Notes: generated by a model from the sequence alone, not told the origin. 64,000 nt of DNA from Spinacia oleracea (GCF_020520425.1 NC_079491.1:26465449-26529448), one strand, 5' to 3'; numbered from the stretch's first letter, positions 34,682 through 46,503 are shown. Numbers and translations are program-made.

Positions 34682-36114
34682 TGAAGGAAATAATGCCCTT
34701 GGTCCAAGTATGCATTCTATGATAAGTCTAATAAATGCGGTTCAGTATTAATTAACAAGTTAATAATTCAGTGAGATCAAGTGAGCTGAATGCCTAGCTA
34801 GAGGCCGCTTCAGTTCAAGTGGAATTAATGATATTAATCCACAGCTTACTCTTGACTGAACCCGTAGGGTCACACAAATAGTACGTAAACGGATCAAGTA
34901 TTTAATAGCATTAAATACTCCATCTATGAATATTCGGAATCGACGGATCTTGGTTTCAGTGGGAGCTGAGATCGTCACAGGCAAGAAATGAATACTCCGG
35001 AAACGATGATATTACCGGAAACGGAAATATGGATCGTATCGGAAATATAAATATTATCCAAGTCGTAGATGTTGCCGGAAACGGAAACATGGTACGTATC
35101 GGAAAATATTACCGGAAATGGAAATATTGCCAGAATCGGAAATATTGCCGGAAACGGAAATATTGTCAGAATCGGAAATATTATCGGAATCGGAAAATAA
35201 TTCCGGAAACGGAAATATTAAATATTTGTTCGAAACGGAAATTAATTCCGGAATCGGAAATATTAAATATTGTTCGTATCGGAAATGAATTCCGGAATCG
35301 GAAATTTAATCGGAAGCGTATCGTACGAATAAGCATCGGACGAGGCCTGCCGGACGAGGGCCCAGCACGAAGCCAAGCCATCGCCCAGCAAGCCAAGCGC
35401 GCCACACGAACAGCCAAGGCCACGCCAGGCCCAGCGCAAGGCCAGGCCCAGCAGGCCGTGGCAGCGCGCACAGCGCGCGCAGCGCGCGCAGGAGCTACGT
35501 GGGCTTGTAGCTCGCGTAGGCCTCGCTGCGTGGGCTGCTGCTCGCACGCACGCGCATGGGCGGCCCATCGTGGCTGCCATGTGTGTGTGCGTAAGTGTTT
35601 GTGTTCATGCACGATTCCTAAATCATGCAGAGTTCGGTTAATGATTAAATTCCTAATTCTATTTGATAAATTAATTAATTAGAGTTCTTGTAGGATTCTA
35701 GGTTTAATTAATTTGTATCTGAATAGGATTCCAATTCCCTTTCCATACCCCTATAAATATGTGGCCTGGGTTCACAATTTATAACGAGTTTCAAAGTATT
35801 CAAAGTGAGTTTTTGAGAGAAAAATTCAGCCACACATCTTGCTCAAAAGTGCCGAAAATTCTAGTACCTTAAGGGCGATTCTAGTTGGTCAATCTTAAGG
35901 CGGATCCGGACGTGCTGTGGACTATCTACGGAGGGACGACACTTGGAGTCCTAAAGACTTGTTCTTGTTCGGTTCGGGCGCAGCTAGGGAGGGCACGCAA
36001 CAAAGAGTATGCATCTAAATTATGCTATATGATTATGTGTAAATAATATGTAATCCTGGGTTAATGGTTGTTTCCGCATGATTTATGTAATATCATATGT
36101 ATCATAACCTAACA
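34682..36114 (+). repeat. 5' LTR of young copia element
   Basis: It runs TGAAGGAAATAATGCCC to CATAACCTAACA. U3 contains an array of GGAAACGGAAATATT-like units (34995-35320), then a GC-rich block (35330-35600). A TATA box (CTATAAATATG) lies at about 35750-35760 and the R/U5 part follows. It is the same length as the 3' copy. Confidence 0.97.
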
Positions 36115-36115
36115 G

Positions 36116-36129
36116 TGGTATCACGAGCC
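36116..36129 (+). other. Primer-binding site (initiator tRNA-Met type)
   Basis: TGGTATCACGAGCC starts two bases after the 5' LTR. It closely matches TGGTATCAGAGCC, the plant copia site complementary to the 3' end of initiator tRNA-Met, with one extra base. Confidence 0.85.
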
Positions 36130-38878
36130 CCTTATTATTTTCATAATCTAATTTGCATAAACATGGTTAAATATTACAAATTTGCAAGAATTAAAAGGGG
36201 TGATTAATTTTCGTAATTGTTAATTAATTGCAAATTGCGTTTATTTAATTATACGTACGCAGTTTTTCGGCAGTTTCTTCGTTACTCATCCAAATCGAGT
36301 GATTTTTGTGTCAATTCCGCATGTAAAAGGCATTCTAAAATTTTGACAAAAATAGAATTTTTCTGCCGAACCCAGAATTCTCAAATTCGAAGCCTAACTA
36401 TGACTTTTCGAAGGTTTTAGTTTTTCGAATGCAAAATTTCGTAAATTTAAGATGTTAAATTAAATATTTGCGATTCTTGTTGATAAATCTTGAATTTTTG
36501 ATTGACCTACTGTATATGTTTAACAAGTTTGAATGCCTAGCCTTGTTAATTATGCAATCTAATTTGTAATTATGATTAATTTGTTGAAAATTAGAATAAT
36601 TTAGAATTAATTTGATTTTCATAATTAATTATAATTTAATTAGAAACCTATGATTAAAAACCACCATAAAAATTGTAAATTTATGATAAATTTTAAATTT
36701 TTATGACCTAGACTTGAATCCATAAAAATCGGAAATCAATTGAATAATAAATTTTCGATTTTTCGCCCTAAAATTATGAAATTAATATTATTTATTAATT
36801 TGTCATTAATTTTAAATATAAATTTTAAATTTTTTATGCGATTCGTTCATAAAACTTGCACGCACAAAGCAATGGACGCTTCGTGTTACCCTTAAGGGGT
36901 GTTGTATAGTGCGGGCATGCGACGACGAGCAAGGGAGCTCGTCGCCCGTGCGGCACGAATGCAATGAGCAAGGGCGTAGTGCACGAGCACAAGGCAGCAG
37001 CCCTGCCTTGTGTCGTGGGCCACGAGCTATGAACAAATGGGCATGGGCGAAAGGCAAGCCAAGGCAGTCACGTGTGGGCAGCAAGCGAGCTGCGCCACAA
37101 CGCGCGCTGCCTCGCGCAAGAGCGCGCAGCCTCGCGCGCAGCGAGCGCAAGCTCGCGTGCCACGAGCGCTGCGCCCAGCGTTGCTCGCGCGCACAGCGAG
37201 TGATGTCGCGCGCCCAGCGAGCGATGTCGCGCGCCCAGGGAGCGATGTCGCGCGCCCAGCGAGCGATGGCTCGCGCGCACAGCGAGCGCTGGCGCGCGCG
37301 CAGCAAGCACCACAGCGTGTGATGGCTTGCGATGGAGATGCAGCAGCTATGCGACGAGCGCATGGGCTGCGCGCATATGGCCAGCAATGGCTGTATGCGT
37401 GCGGCCCATGGGCGTGCAACGCGTAGGGTGTTTGCGTTACGATTAGATCGTTTTGAATGTTTAATTTGAAAATTTCAGTTCACGTAATTTTAATTAATTT
37501 TAAAATTAATAATTTAAATTATTTTCTTGGATTTTAATTTTGAATATTGTAATTATAATAAATGTTATTTATTCTAATTATTTTACTAAAATTAAAATCA
37601 TGAATTAATTTAAATACGACTGAAATTAAATTAAACTTTTTGGATTCAATTATAAATTTATATGAGCTTTAAATTTTAATTAAATTTGTATGTTTCCGGT
37701 TAGACTAGAAATACATTTTTATGTTTAAAATTAGTAAAGCATATGAATTTATTGGTTTAAGTGGGAGCGCTTTTTAGTCATAAACTCTTGATTAGGTCTA
37801 CAAATCCTTAAGGTTAAAACAACTTGATTAGAATTAATAAGGACTGAATAATTGGTAGATTATTGGTGCCCTTGATTAATTGCTGCAAATATTTACGTGA
37901 TGCATAATGTGTTTTACTAACCAGCTATGTGGGCCATTCATGATAATGAATGGGTGAATGGTATATATTGTATATGTACTGTTTTGCAGGTTATGAAGTG
38001 ACTAGTATGGCCCAAATAGGATAGAAAATATGGTCTGCGTACCATTAATTTGAATGTAATTGGTCTAAAGTACCAAAGTTATTTTTCAATTCAAATATGG
38101 TCTGCGAACCATCAAATAGTTGTAATTAGTTATAGCTTATCCTATTTGAAGAAAATGGTGCCTCCCACGGAGATTTTCAAGACGGACTTTGAAGTCAAAG
38201 CTTCAAGATGAAGTCGGGCCATACTAGATCACATTTATCTTATGAATGTTTTAAGTTATTTATTGCTTTTAAATATGTCTTAAAATGCATGAGATCAAAA
38301 GCTTGATTATGTTGCATGATTAGGGATTTTAGTTCACTTAAAATCTAACCAACATAGTAAGAGCCTTAAGTTCCAAACTTAAAAAATTGAGTTAAAAGGT
38401 GCCATGCCAAAATATACACTTGCTTGGATATCCTTTACATCAATCTAGTAATAGTTTTCGCTCAGCGAGGTGTTACTTATTGGTCCTAAAGGGGCAAGGT
38501 ACACAAATAATTGTGAGTACATGTTAGTTTTGGTGAAACTCAACGATATAAGTAAGGAGTCCTTTTATGTCGTGGCAAAATCGATAGGTTTACCTAATAA
38601 GTTCTTAGACGTACCTATCAACCAAGAATAGTTTCTAGACTATTAGCAAAAGGCTTTTGCTTACCTAAGATGTTCTAGGATTAAGTCGACAAACTGTGCT
38701 TAGTTCTTCAATGATTTTAGGATCTTGGAATCATTTTATTCACACCTGCCGGAACACATAACTTGAATAAAATTCTTAATAAACATTGAATTATGCATGT
38801 ATGCTAGAATTTAAGTTTATTAAGAGAAACTGTGAATGGTTATTTATTTGTTTATTCTTTTCAATTGTAGTTTTTAAT
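36130..38878 (+). other. Long untranslated leader of the young copia, with a GC-rich island
   Basis: About 2.75 kb separates the PBS from gag. Bases 36900-37430 form a GC-rich, CpG-dense block in otherwise AT-rich DNA. It contains a 21-bp tandem unit (GTCGCGCGCCCAGCGAGCGA) starting at 37205, 37226 and 37247. Large ORFs there on both strands are alanine/arginine-rich by-products of composition. The last 60 bp contain a pyrimidine-rich stretch and TTGTAG just before the gag ATG, resembling a splice acceptor. Confidence 0.7.
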
Positions 38879-41800
38879 ATGGCAAACAACAATTCATTCA
38901 ACATTCGATCAATTCTCGAAAAGGAGAAGTTGAACGGGAAAAACTTCCTTGACTGGCAAAGGAACTTGCAAATAGTTCTTATGCAGGAAGAAAAGGAGTA
39001 TGTCCTAGATGAGGCGATGCCCGAAGCTGCAGGCGACGGGGTCACTCGGGCAGCCCTCAATCGTTGGATTGATGCCAACAAGGATGTGAAATGTCTAATG
39101 CTCGCCACCATGAGTGCGGATCTCCAGAAAACGTTCATCAACTCAGATGCTTTCACAATCATCAGTGAGTTGAAGAACATGTTCCAAGATCTGGCTCGAG
39201 TCGAAAGATTCGAGACTCATAGGCAAATTCTTGAGACCAAGCTTAAGAAAGGCGAGCCCGTAAGTCCACATGTTCTCAAAATGATTGGACTCATTGAGAA
39301 TATGAGTCGGCTGGATCAGCAATTTTCTCAGGAAATGGCTATAGACACCATCCTCCATTCTCTTCATAGCGGGTATGATCAGTTCAAACTGAACTACAGT
39401 ATGAATAGTCTGGACAAAACGCTCACTGAGATTCACGGTATGCTGAAGACCGCTGAAAAGACGCTCAAAAGTGATAAGCAGGATGTGCTTATGGTGCGTG
39501 GGGGCAAGTTCAAGAAATCTGGAAAGAAGAGGAATGCTAAGAAAGGTGGCAACAAGGCCAGCCCAACTAAGCAAACTGGCGCCAAATCTGTAAAGAGGAA
39601 GGTCAGTCAACCCACTTCTGAATCCGAATGCTTCTACTGCAAGAAGAAGGGGCATTGGAAGAGAGATTGCTTGAAGCTAAAGGAAGATCAGAAGAACGGA
39701 ACAGTCGTTCCATCTTCAGGTATTTTCGTTATAGACTGTATACTTGCTAATTCAACTTCTTGGGTATTAGATACAGGTTGTGGCTCACACTTATGTTCCA
39801 ATCCACAGGGACTAAGAAGAAGTAGAAAGTTAAGCAAGGGTGAAGTCGACCTACGAGTGGGAAATGGAGCACGGATTGCTGCATTAGCTGTAGGAACTTA
39901 CTATTTGTCGTTGCCCTCCGGGCTAGTTTTGGAACTGGAAGAATGTTTCCATGTTCCAAGTCTTACTAAAAACATCATTTCAGTTTCTTGCTTAGATGCT
40001 AAGGGATTTTCCTTTTTAATAAAAGACAATAGTTGTTCGTTTTATTTTAAAGAGATGTTTTATGGATCTGCTAGATTAGTCAATGGACTTTATTTATTAG
40101 ATCACGACAAACAAGTATATAACATAAATACCAAAAAGGCCAAAAAGGATGATTCAGATCTCACCTATCTGTGGCATTGTCGATTAGGCCATATAAACTT
40201 GAAACGCTTAGAAAGACTTCAAAAGGAAGGAATTCTAGAACCATTTGACTTAGAGGATTATGGTAAATGCGAATCATGTTTACTTGGCAAAATGACAAAG
40301 CAACCTTTCTCTAAAGTTGGAGAAAGAGCAAATGAACTATTGGGTTTAATCCATACAGATGTATGTGGACCAATGAGTACAAATGCTAGAGGTGGTTTCA
40401 GCTACTTTATCACTTTCACTGATGACTTCAGTAGGTATGGTTATGTCTACCTAATGAAGCATAAGTCTGAATCCTTTGACAAATTCAAGGAATTTCAGAG
40501 TGAAGTAGAGAATCAATTAGGCAAGAAGATTAAGGCACTGCGGTCTGATAGAGGCGGTGAATATCTGAGCTATGAATTTGATGACCATCTGAAAGAATGT
40601 GGAATTCTATCAGAGTTGACTCCTCCTGGAACACCACAATGGAACGGTGTGTCGGAACGGAGGAACAGAACCTTGCTAGACATGGTCAGGTCAATGATGG
40701 GTCAGGCCGAACTTCCATTAGAATTTTGGGGACATGCACTAAATACAGCTGCACTCACTATAAATAGAGCTCCGTCTAAAGCTGTCGAAAAGACTCCATA
40801 CGAATTATGGTTTGGAAAGCCTCCAAATGTGTCTTTTCTTAAGATTTGGGGATGTGAAGTATACGTCAAACGATTAATTTCCGACAAACTTCATCCAAAA
40901 TCTGACAAATGTATCCTTGTGGGCTATCCAAAGGAAACAAAGGGGTATTACTTCTACAATACATCTGAGAACAAGGTGTTTGTTGCTCGAGATGGTGTCT
41001 TTTTGGAGAAAGATCACATTTCCAAAATGACAAGTGGGAGAAAAGTAGACCTCGAAGAAATTCGAGTCGAACAACAAACTCTAGAGAATGCTCAAGATGA
41101 CATTCCGGATGAAACTCAGAGATCTTTAGAAGAATCTGGTGAGAATCATGGTCAATCTAGAAATGTTACCCCGCGTAGATCGCAAAGATATAGATCTCAA
41201 CCGGAAAGGTACTTAGGTATTTTGACAAACGAGAGCTATGACGTTCTATTACTTGAAAGTGATGAACCTGCGACTTACAAACAAGCTATGACGAGCCCTA
41301 GCTCCAAGCAATGGCAAGAAGCCATGCAATCTGAATTGGACTCCATGTCTGAAAACCAAGTATGGGATTTGGTCGATTTGCCAGATGGCTACCAAGCCAT
41401 TGGAAGCAAATGGGTTTTCAAACTGAAAAAGGACAAGGATGGGAAACTTGAAGTTTTCAAAGCTAGATTGGTTGCAAAAGGTTACAGGCAAGTCCACGGT
41501 GTGGATTACGATGAAACCTTTTCACCAGTTGCAATGCTAAAGTCTATTCGGATAATGTTAGCAATCGCTGCATATTACGATTACGAAATATGGCAGATGG
41601 ATGTCAAAACTGCTTTCTTAAACGGCGTTTTAACAGAAACTGTGTTTATGACACAGCCTGAAGGTTTTGAGGATCCAAAGAATGCTAAAAAGGTATGCAA
41701 GCTAAAGAAATCAATCTACGGATTGAAGCAGGCATCCAGGAGCTGGAATATACGTTTTGATGAAGCAGTCAGTGACTTTGGTTTCATCAAGAACGCAGAC

Positions 41801-42844
41801 GAATCTTGTGTATACAAGAAGGTCAGTGGGAGCAAAATTGCTTTCCTAGTATTATATGTCGACGACATATTACTTATCGGAAATGACATTCCTATGTTGA
41901 ACTCTGTCAAGATTTGGCTTGGGAAATGTTTTTCGATGAAGGATCTAGGAGAAGCACAGTACATATTGGGCATCAAGATTTACAGAGATAGATCTAAAAG
42001 GATGATTGGACTTAGTCAAAGCACTTATATCAATAAGGTGCTTGATAGGTTCAAGATGGCGGACTCCAAGCGAGGCTACCTACCCATGTCTCACGGAATG
42101 ACTCTAAGCAAGACTCAGTGCCCAAAAACACTTGATGAGCGTAGACGAATGAATGGGATTCCATATGCATCATTGATTGGTTCAATAATGTATGCTATGA
42201 TATGTACACGCCCGGATGTTGCGTACGCACTCAGTGCTACGAGCAGATACCAGTCAGACCCAGGAGAGGCGCATTGGACTGCTGCCAAGAATATTTTGAA
42301 GTACCTGAAAAGGCACAAAGATGACTTCCTGGTCTATGGTGGAGATGATGAATTAATTGTTAAAGTCTATACGGACGCAAGTTTCCAAACCGACAAAGAT
42401 GATTTCAGATCACAGTCTGGGTTTGTCTTCTGCCTCAACGGAGGAGCAGTAAGCTGGAAAAGTGCTAAGCAAAGCACCATTGCGGATTCTACAACTGAAG
42501 CGGAGTACATTGCTGCACATGAAGCAGCAAAGGAAGCTATATGGCTAAGGAAGTTCATAGGTGAACTTGGTGTAGTCCCCTCCATTAAAGGACCAATAGC
42601 CCTGTATTGTGACAATAACGGAGCTATTGCACAGGCAAAAGAGCCTAGACACCACCAGAGAGTCAAGCATGTACTTCGTAGATTTCACCTTCTACGAGAG
42701 TTCGTTGAAAGAAAAGAAGTTGAGATAAGCAAAATTGGAACTGATGACAACATATCAGATCCATTGACTAAACCTCTGCCGCAAGCGAAGCACAACTCGC
42801 ACACTGCAGCTATGGGAATCAAGCATATTGGAGAATGGCTTTGA
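38879..42844 (+). CDS. Copia gag-pol polyprotein, intact
   Basis: A single 1321-aa frame encodes everything needed for copia replication. The ATG at 38879 (MANNNSFNIRS) is preferred because upstream in-frame codons to 38786 begin with TTG and overlap the leader. Domains in order: gag with a CX2CX4HX4C zinc knuckle (Cys251-Cys264); aspartic protease with DTG at 298-300; pre-integrase with HCRLGH near 433 and CESC; integrase with catalytic Asp494, Asp557 and Glu593 (D-35-E spacing); reverse transcriptase with DVKTAFLNG and YVDD at 993-996; RNase H with Asp1166 and Glu1207. No stop or frameshift is visible. All catalytic residues are present, so it is probably competent if transcribed. Confidence 0.97.
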   Translation: MANNNSFNIRSILEKEKLNGKNFLDWQRNLQIVLMQEEKEYVLDEAMPEAAGDGVTRAALNRWIDANKDVKCLMLATMSADLQKTFINSDAFTIISELKNMFQDLARVERFETHRQILETKLKKGEPVSPHVLKMIGLIENMSRLDQQFSQEMAIDTILHSLHSGYDQFKLNYSMNSLDKTLTEIHGMLKTAEKTLKSDKQDVLMVRGGKFKKSGKKRNAKKGGNKASPTKQTGAKSVKRKVSQPTSESECFYCKKKGHWKRDCLKLKEDQKNGTVVPSSGIFVIDCILANSTSWVLDTGCGSHLCSNPQGLRRSRKLSKGEVDLRVGNGARIAALAVGTYYLSLPSGLVLELEECFHVPSLTKNIISVSCLDAKGFSFLIKDNSCSFYFKEMFYGSARLVNGLYLLDHDKQVYNINTKKAKKDDSDLTYLWHCRLGHINLKRLERLQKEGILEPFDLEDYGKCESCLLGKMTKQPFSKVGERANELLGLIHTDVCGPMSTNARGGFSYFITFTDDFSRYGYVYLMKHKSESFDKFKEFQSEVENQLGKKIKALRSDRGGEYLSYEFDDHLKECGILSELTPPGTPQWNGVSERRNRTLLDMVRSMMGQAELPLEFWGHALNTAALTINRAPSKAVEKTPYELWFGKPPNVSFLKIWGCEVYVKRLISDKLHPKSDKCILVGYPKETKGYYFYNTSENKVFVARDGVFLEKDHISKMTSGRKVDLEEIRVEQQTLENAQDDIPDETQRSLEESGENHGQSRNVTPRRSQRYRSQPERYLGILTNESYDVLLLESDEPATYKQAMTSPSSKQWQEAMQSELDSMSENQVWDLVDLPDGYQAIGSKWVFKLKKDKDGKLEVFKARLVAKGYRQVHGVDYDETFSPVAMLKSIRIMLAIAAYYDYEIWQMDVKTAFLNGVLTETVFMTQPEGFEDPKNAKKVCKLKKSIYGLKQASRSWNIRFDEAVSDFGFIKNADESCVYKKVSGSKIAFLVLYVDDILLIGNDIPMLNSVKIWLGKCFSMKDLGEAQYILGIKIYRDRSKRMIGLSQSTYINKVLDRFKMADSKRGYLPMSHGMTLSKTQCPKTLDERRRMNGIPYASLIGSIMYAMICTRPDVAYALSATSRYQSDPGEAHWTAAKNILKYLKRHKDDFLVYGGDDELIVKVYTDASFQTDKDDFRSQSGFVFCLNGGAVSWKSAKQSTIADSTTEAEYIAAHEAAKEAIWLRKFIGELGVVPSIKGPIALYCDNNGAIAQAKEPRHHQRVKHVLRRFHLLREFVERKEVEISKIGTDDNISDPLTKPLPQAKHNSHTAAMGIKHIGEWL

Positions 42845-43697
42845 TGTCTCTATTTAATGTTTTAAAGTTTTAGAGTTTAAATCTTTGTAAAACATTATTG
42901 GTTAATCATTCACAATAAATGAAATGAATTCATTTTTCCATTTAATTTGTGGTTTATTAAATGATGAGTCCCTTCAATTTGACGATATATTCAAGATAGA
43001 CAGTCAGGACCAGTCCTGTGACTAAGAAATGTCTATCAAGTGAACTTGAATGTCAAAGGTTGAAAATGGTCCCTAATCGGAGTTTTCTATAAAATTGGAC
43101 GCATAGAAAACGTTAGACGATTAGAATGCAAGATGACTAGTAGTTCTGTTTCTTGAACTATGTGGACATGGCAATGTCATAATCATTTGCATAGATACTT
43201 ACTTTGGGAAGACTAGTATCGGACAAGACCTATGAAACTTTACTGTAAGAGATGAAAGTCTGTCATAAGTAAATTTCATTAAATTATTAGACACTAAATC
43301 CTCAATACCTGAGTGATTTGAGATTACTTGTTTGAGAACTGGTTGCTTTGACGTTGACCAACCGTCGCACCGTAAAAGGAGGCTATAAAGGCAACGCTCA
43401 GGTAATCACCTATCAAACGAAGTCTAATCTCAACATCGCAAGATTGGGATTGTCCTCCCATAAATCGGGATGAGATGCTTAAAAGTTGTACAAGGCCACT
43501 CGGAGAGCTAGAAACTGTGAAATGCATGGCCGTGCTCGGATGAATCATAGGCTATGATTATCTGTTTATTTGATCAGTTGAACTCTGAAACCGAGGAACA
43601 CCTCTGGACATAATAAGGATGACAACTCTTACCTTATGTTCAAGAGCAAGCATCGAGCGACAAAGGAATTAGGAAATGCACACTTGTCCCTAAGGAC

Positions 43698-43708
43698 AAG
43701 TGGGAGAC
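43698..43708 (+). other. Polypurine tract of young copia
   Basis: AAGTGGGAGAC lies immediately before the 3' LTR and primes plus-strand DNA synthesis. The same sequence precedes the LTR at 55194, and a related one precedes 47341. Confidence 0.85.
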
Positions 43709-45141
43709 TGAAGGAAATAATGCCCTTGGTCCAAGTATGCATTCTATGATAAGTCTAATAAATGCGGTTCAGTATTAATTAACAAGTTAATAATTCAGTG
43801 AGATCAAGTGAGCTGAATGCCTAGCTAGAGGCCGCTTCAGTTCAAGTGGAATTAATGATATTAATCCACAGCTTACTCTTGACTGAACCCGTAGGGTTAC
43901 ACAAATAGTACGTAAACGGATCAAGTATTTAATGGCATTAAATACTCCATCAATGAATATTCGGAATCGACGGATCTTGGTTTCAGTGGGAGCTGAGATC
44001 GTCACAGGCAAGAAATGAATACTCCGGAAACGATGATATTACCGGAAACGGAAATATGGATCGTATCGGAAATATAAATATTATCCAAGTCGTAGATGTT
44101 GCCGGAAACGGAAACATGGTACGTATCGGAAAATATTACCGGAAATGGAAATATTGCCAGAATCGGAAATATTGCCGGAAACGGAAATATTGTCAGAATC
44201 GGAAATATTATCGGAATCGGAAAATAATTCCGGAAACGGAAATATTAAATATTTGTTCGAAACGGAAATTAATTCCGGAATCGGAAATATTAAATATTGT
44301 TCGTATCGGAAATGAATTCCGGAATCGGAAATTTAATCGGAAGCGTATCGTACGAATAAGCATCGGACGAGGCCTGCCGGACGAGGGCCCAACACGAAGC
44401 CAGGCCATCGCCCAGCAAGCCAAGCGCGCCACACGAACAGCCAAGGCCACGCCAGGCCCAGCGCAAGGCCAGGCCCAGCAGGCCGTGGCAGCGCGCACAG
44501 CGCGCGCAGCGCGCGCAGGAGCTACGTGGGCTTGTAGCTCGCGTAGGCCTCGCTGCGTGGGCTGCTGCTCGCACGCACGCGCATGGGCGGCCCATCGTGG
44601 CTGCCATGTGTGTGTGCGTAAGTGTTTGTGTTCATGCACGATTCCTAAATCATGCAGAGTTCGGTTAATGATTAAATTCCTAATTCTATTTGATAAATTA
44701 ATTAATTAGAGTTCTTGTAGGATTCTAGGTTTAATTAATTTGTATCTGAATAGGATTCCAATTCCCTTTCCATACCCCTATAAATTTGTGGCCTGGGTTC
44801 ACAATTTATAACGAGTTTCAAAGTATTCAAAGTGAGTTTTTGAGAGAAAAATTCAGCCACACATCTTGCTCAAAAGTGCCGAAAATTCTAGTACCTTAAG
44901 GGCGATTCTAGTTGGTCAATCTTAAGGCGGATCCGGACGTGCTGTGGACTATCTACGGAGGGACGACACTTGGAGTCCTAAAGACTTGTTCTTGTTCGGT
45001 TCGGGCGCAGCTAGGGAGGGCACGCAACAAAGAGTATGCATCTAAATTATGCTATATGATTATGTGTAAATAATATGTAATCCTGGGTTAATGGTTGTTT
45101 CCGCATGATTTATGTAATATCATATGTATCATAACCTAACA
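43709..45141 (+). repeat. 3' LTR of young copia element
   Basis: It is 1433 bp, near-identical to 34682-36114. It is followed directly by the TTATG duplication and the resumed coding sequence of the older element. Confidence 0.97.
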
Positions 45142-45146
45142 TTATG

Positions 45147-46503
45147 GATCTGCAAGATTAATCAATGGACTTTAGGTGTTGGATCACGATAAATAGACTT
45201 ATAACAGAAATTCTAAAACGGCCAAAATGAAATATTCAAATCTCACCTATCTGTGGCATTGTTGATTAGGCCATATTAACATGAAAAGCATGGAAAAACT
45301 TCAGAAAGAAAGAATTCTAGAGCCATTTGAGTTAGAGGATTTTGGCGAATCCCAATCATGCTTAGTTGGTAAAAGGAAAAAAAAGTAATATTTCTCTAAG
45401 GTTGGAGAAAGAGCAAGTGATATATTGGAACTAATCCATACAGATGTGTGCGGCCAAATGAGTTCAAATGCTAGAGGTGGTTTTAGCTATTTTATCACTT
45501 TCAATGATGACTTCAGTAGATATGGTTATGTCAACCTAATGAAGCATAAGTCTGAATCCTTTACCAAATTTAAGGAATTTCATAGGGAAGTAGAGAATCA
45601 ACTAGGCAAGAAGATTAAAGCACTGCGTTCTGATAGAGGTGGTGAATATATGAGCTATGAATTTGATGACCATCAGAAAGAATGTGGAATGTTGTCAGAA
45701 TTGACTCATCCTGGAACACCGCGATAGAATGGTGTGTCAGAATAGAGGAATAGAACCTTGCTTGACATGGTTCGATCAATGATGGGTCAGGACGAACTTC
45801 CAATAGAACTTTGGAGACATGCACTAAATACAGCTACACTCACACTAAATAGAGCTCCGTCAAAAGTTTTCGTTAAGACTCCATATGAGTTATGGACGGG
45901 AAACCCTCCAAAAGTGTCTTTTCTTAAGATTTGGGGTTGTGAAGTATATGTCAAAAGCTTAATTTCTGACAAACTTTAACCAAAATCTGACAAATGTATC
46001 CTTGTGGGCTACCCAAAGGAGACAAAGGGGTATTACTTCTACAATACATCTGAGAACAAGGTTTTTGTTCCTCGAGATGGTATATTTTTGGAAAGACAAC
46101 ACATTTCCAAAATGACAAGTGGGAGAAAAGTAGACCTCAAAGAACTTTAAGTCGAACAACAAACTCTGGAGAATGATCAAAATGATATTAAGGTTGAAAC
46201 TCAAAGAACTTTAGAAGTGTCTAGTGAGGACCAAGAACCAAATAGAATTGTTTCCCCGTGTAGATAGAAAAGGTCTAGGGTTCATCCAAAGAGATATGTA
46301 CGTATCTTAATGTCTCAAAGCCATGAAGTTCTATTGATTGAAAGCGATGAACCTGTGACCTACAAACAAGATATGACGAGCCCTAGCTCCAAGCAATCGC
46401 GAGAAGCTATACAATCTAAAAATGACTCCACGCTGAAAACCAAGTTTGGGATTTGGTCGATTTTCCAGATGGCTACCAAGCCATTGGAAGCTAATGGGTT
46501 TTG
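45147..46503 (+). pseudogene. Old copia element: integrase and start of RT, then internal deletion
   Basis: Coding homology resumes (GSARLINGL-like), then an integrase core with HTDVCG, DDFSRYGY and ALRSDRGGEY at about 45425-45727. Several nonsense codons follow, including the GRRNR region at about 45725-45745, where TAG codons interrupt it. The sequence reaches the beginning of RT (PLEANGF) at about 46490 and then jumps to the 3' end of the element (TTTGATGTCC), so the rest of RT and all RNase H are missing. It cannot code for transposition. Confidence 0.88.

Larger units (their letters stand above)
34682..45141 (+). mobile_element. Full-length young Ty1/copia retrotransposon
   Basis: The element is 10,460 bp. 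It has LTRs at 34682-36114 and 43709-45141 (both 1433 bp), a PBS, a polypurine tract and one long polyprotein frame. It is flanked by a perfect 5-bp duplication TTATG (34677-34681 and 45142-45146) and splits an older copia relative exactly at that point. I count about six substitutions between the LTRs by eye (for example in 34890-34940, 35360-35385 and 35759), which implies a recent insertion. All cis elements and the coding frame look intact, so it may be autonomous. PBS and protein motifs fit the Tork/Angela side of copia, but the lineage is not proven. Confidence 0.97.

Noticed and set aside
35029..35682. 217-aa ORF in the copia LTR (NRKYYRNRK repeats), repeated at 44056-44709
   Set aside because: It is a translation of the U3 GGAAACGGAAATATT array plus the GC block; it is LTR sequence, duplicated because both LTRs carry it.
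36812..37426. Overlapping 130-190 aa ORFs on both strands (Ala/Arg/Ser-rich)
   Set aside because: They lie in the GC-rich copia leader, where stop codons are rare by composition. They have no domain and both strands are open, so they are not genes.
39143..39655. 170-aa minus-strand ORF opposite copia gag
   Set aside because: It is a shadow of the polyprotein frame, with no domain of its own.
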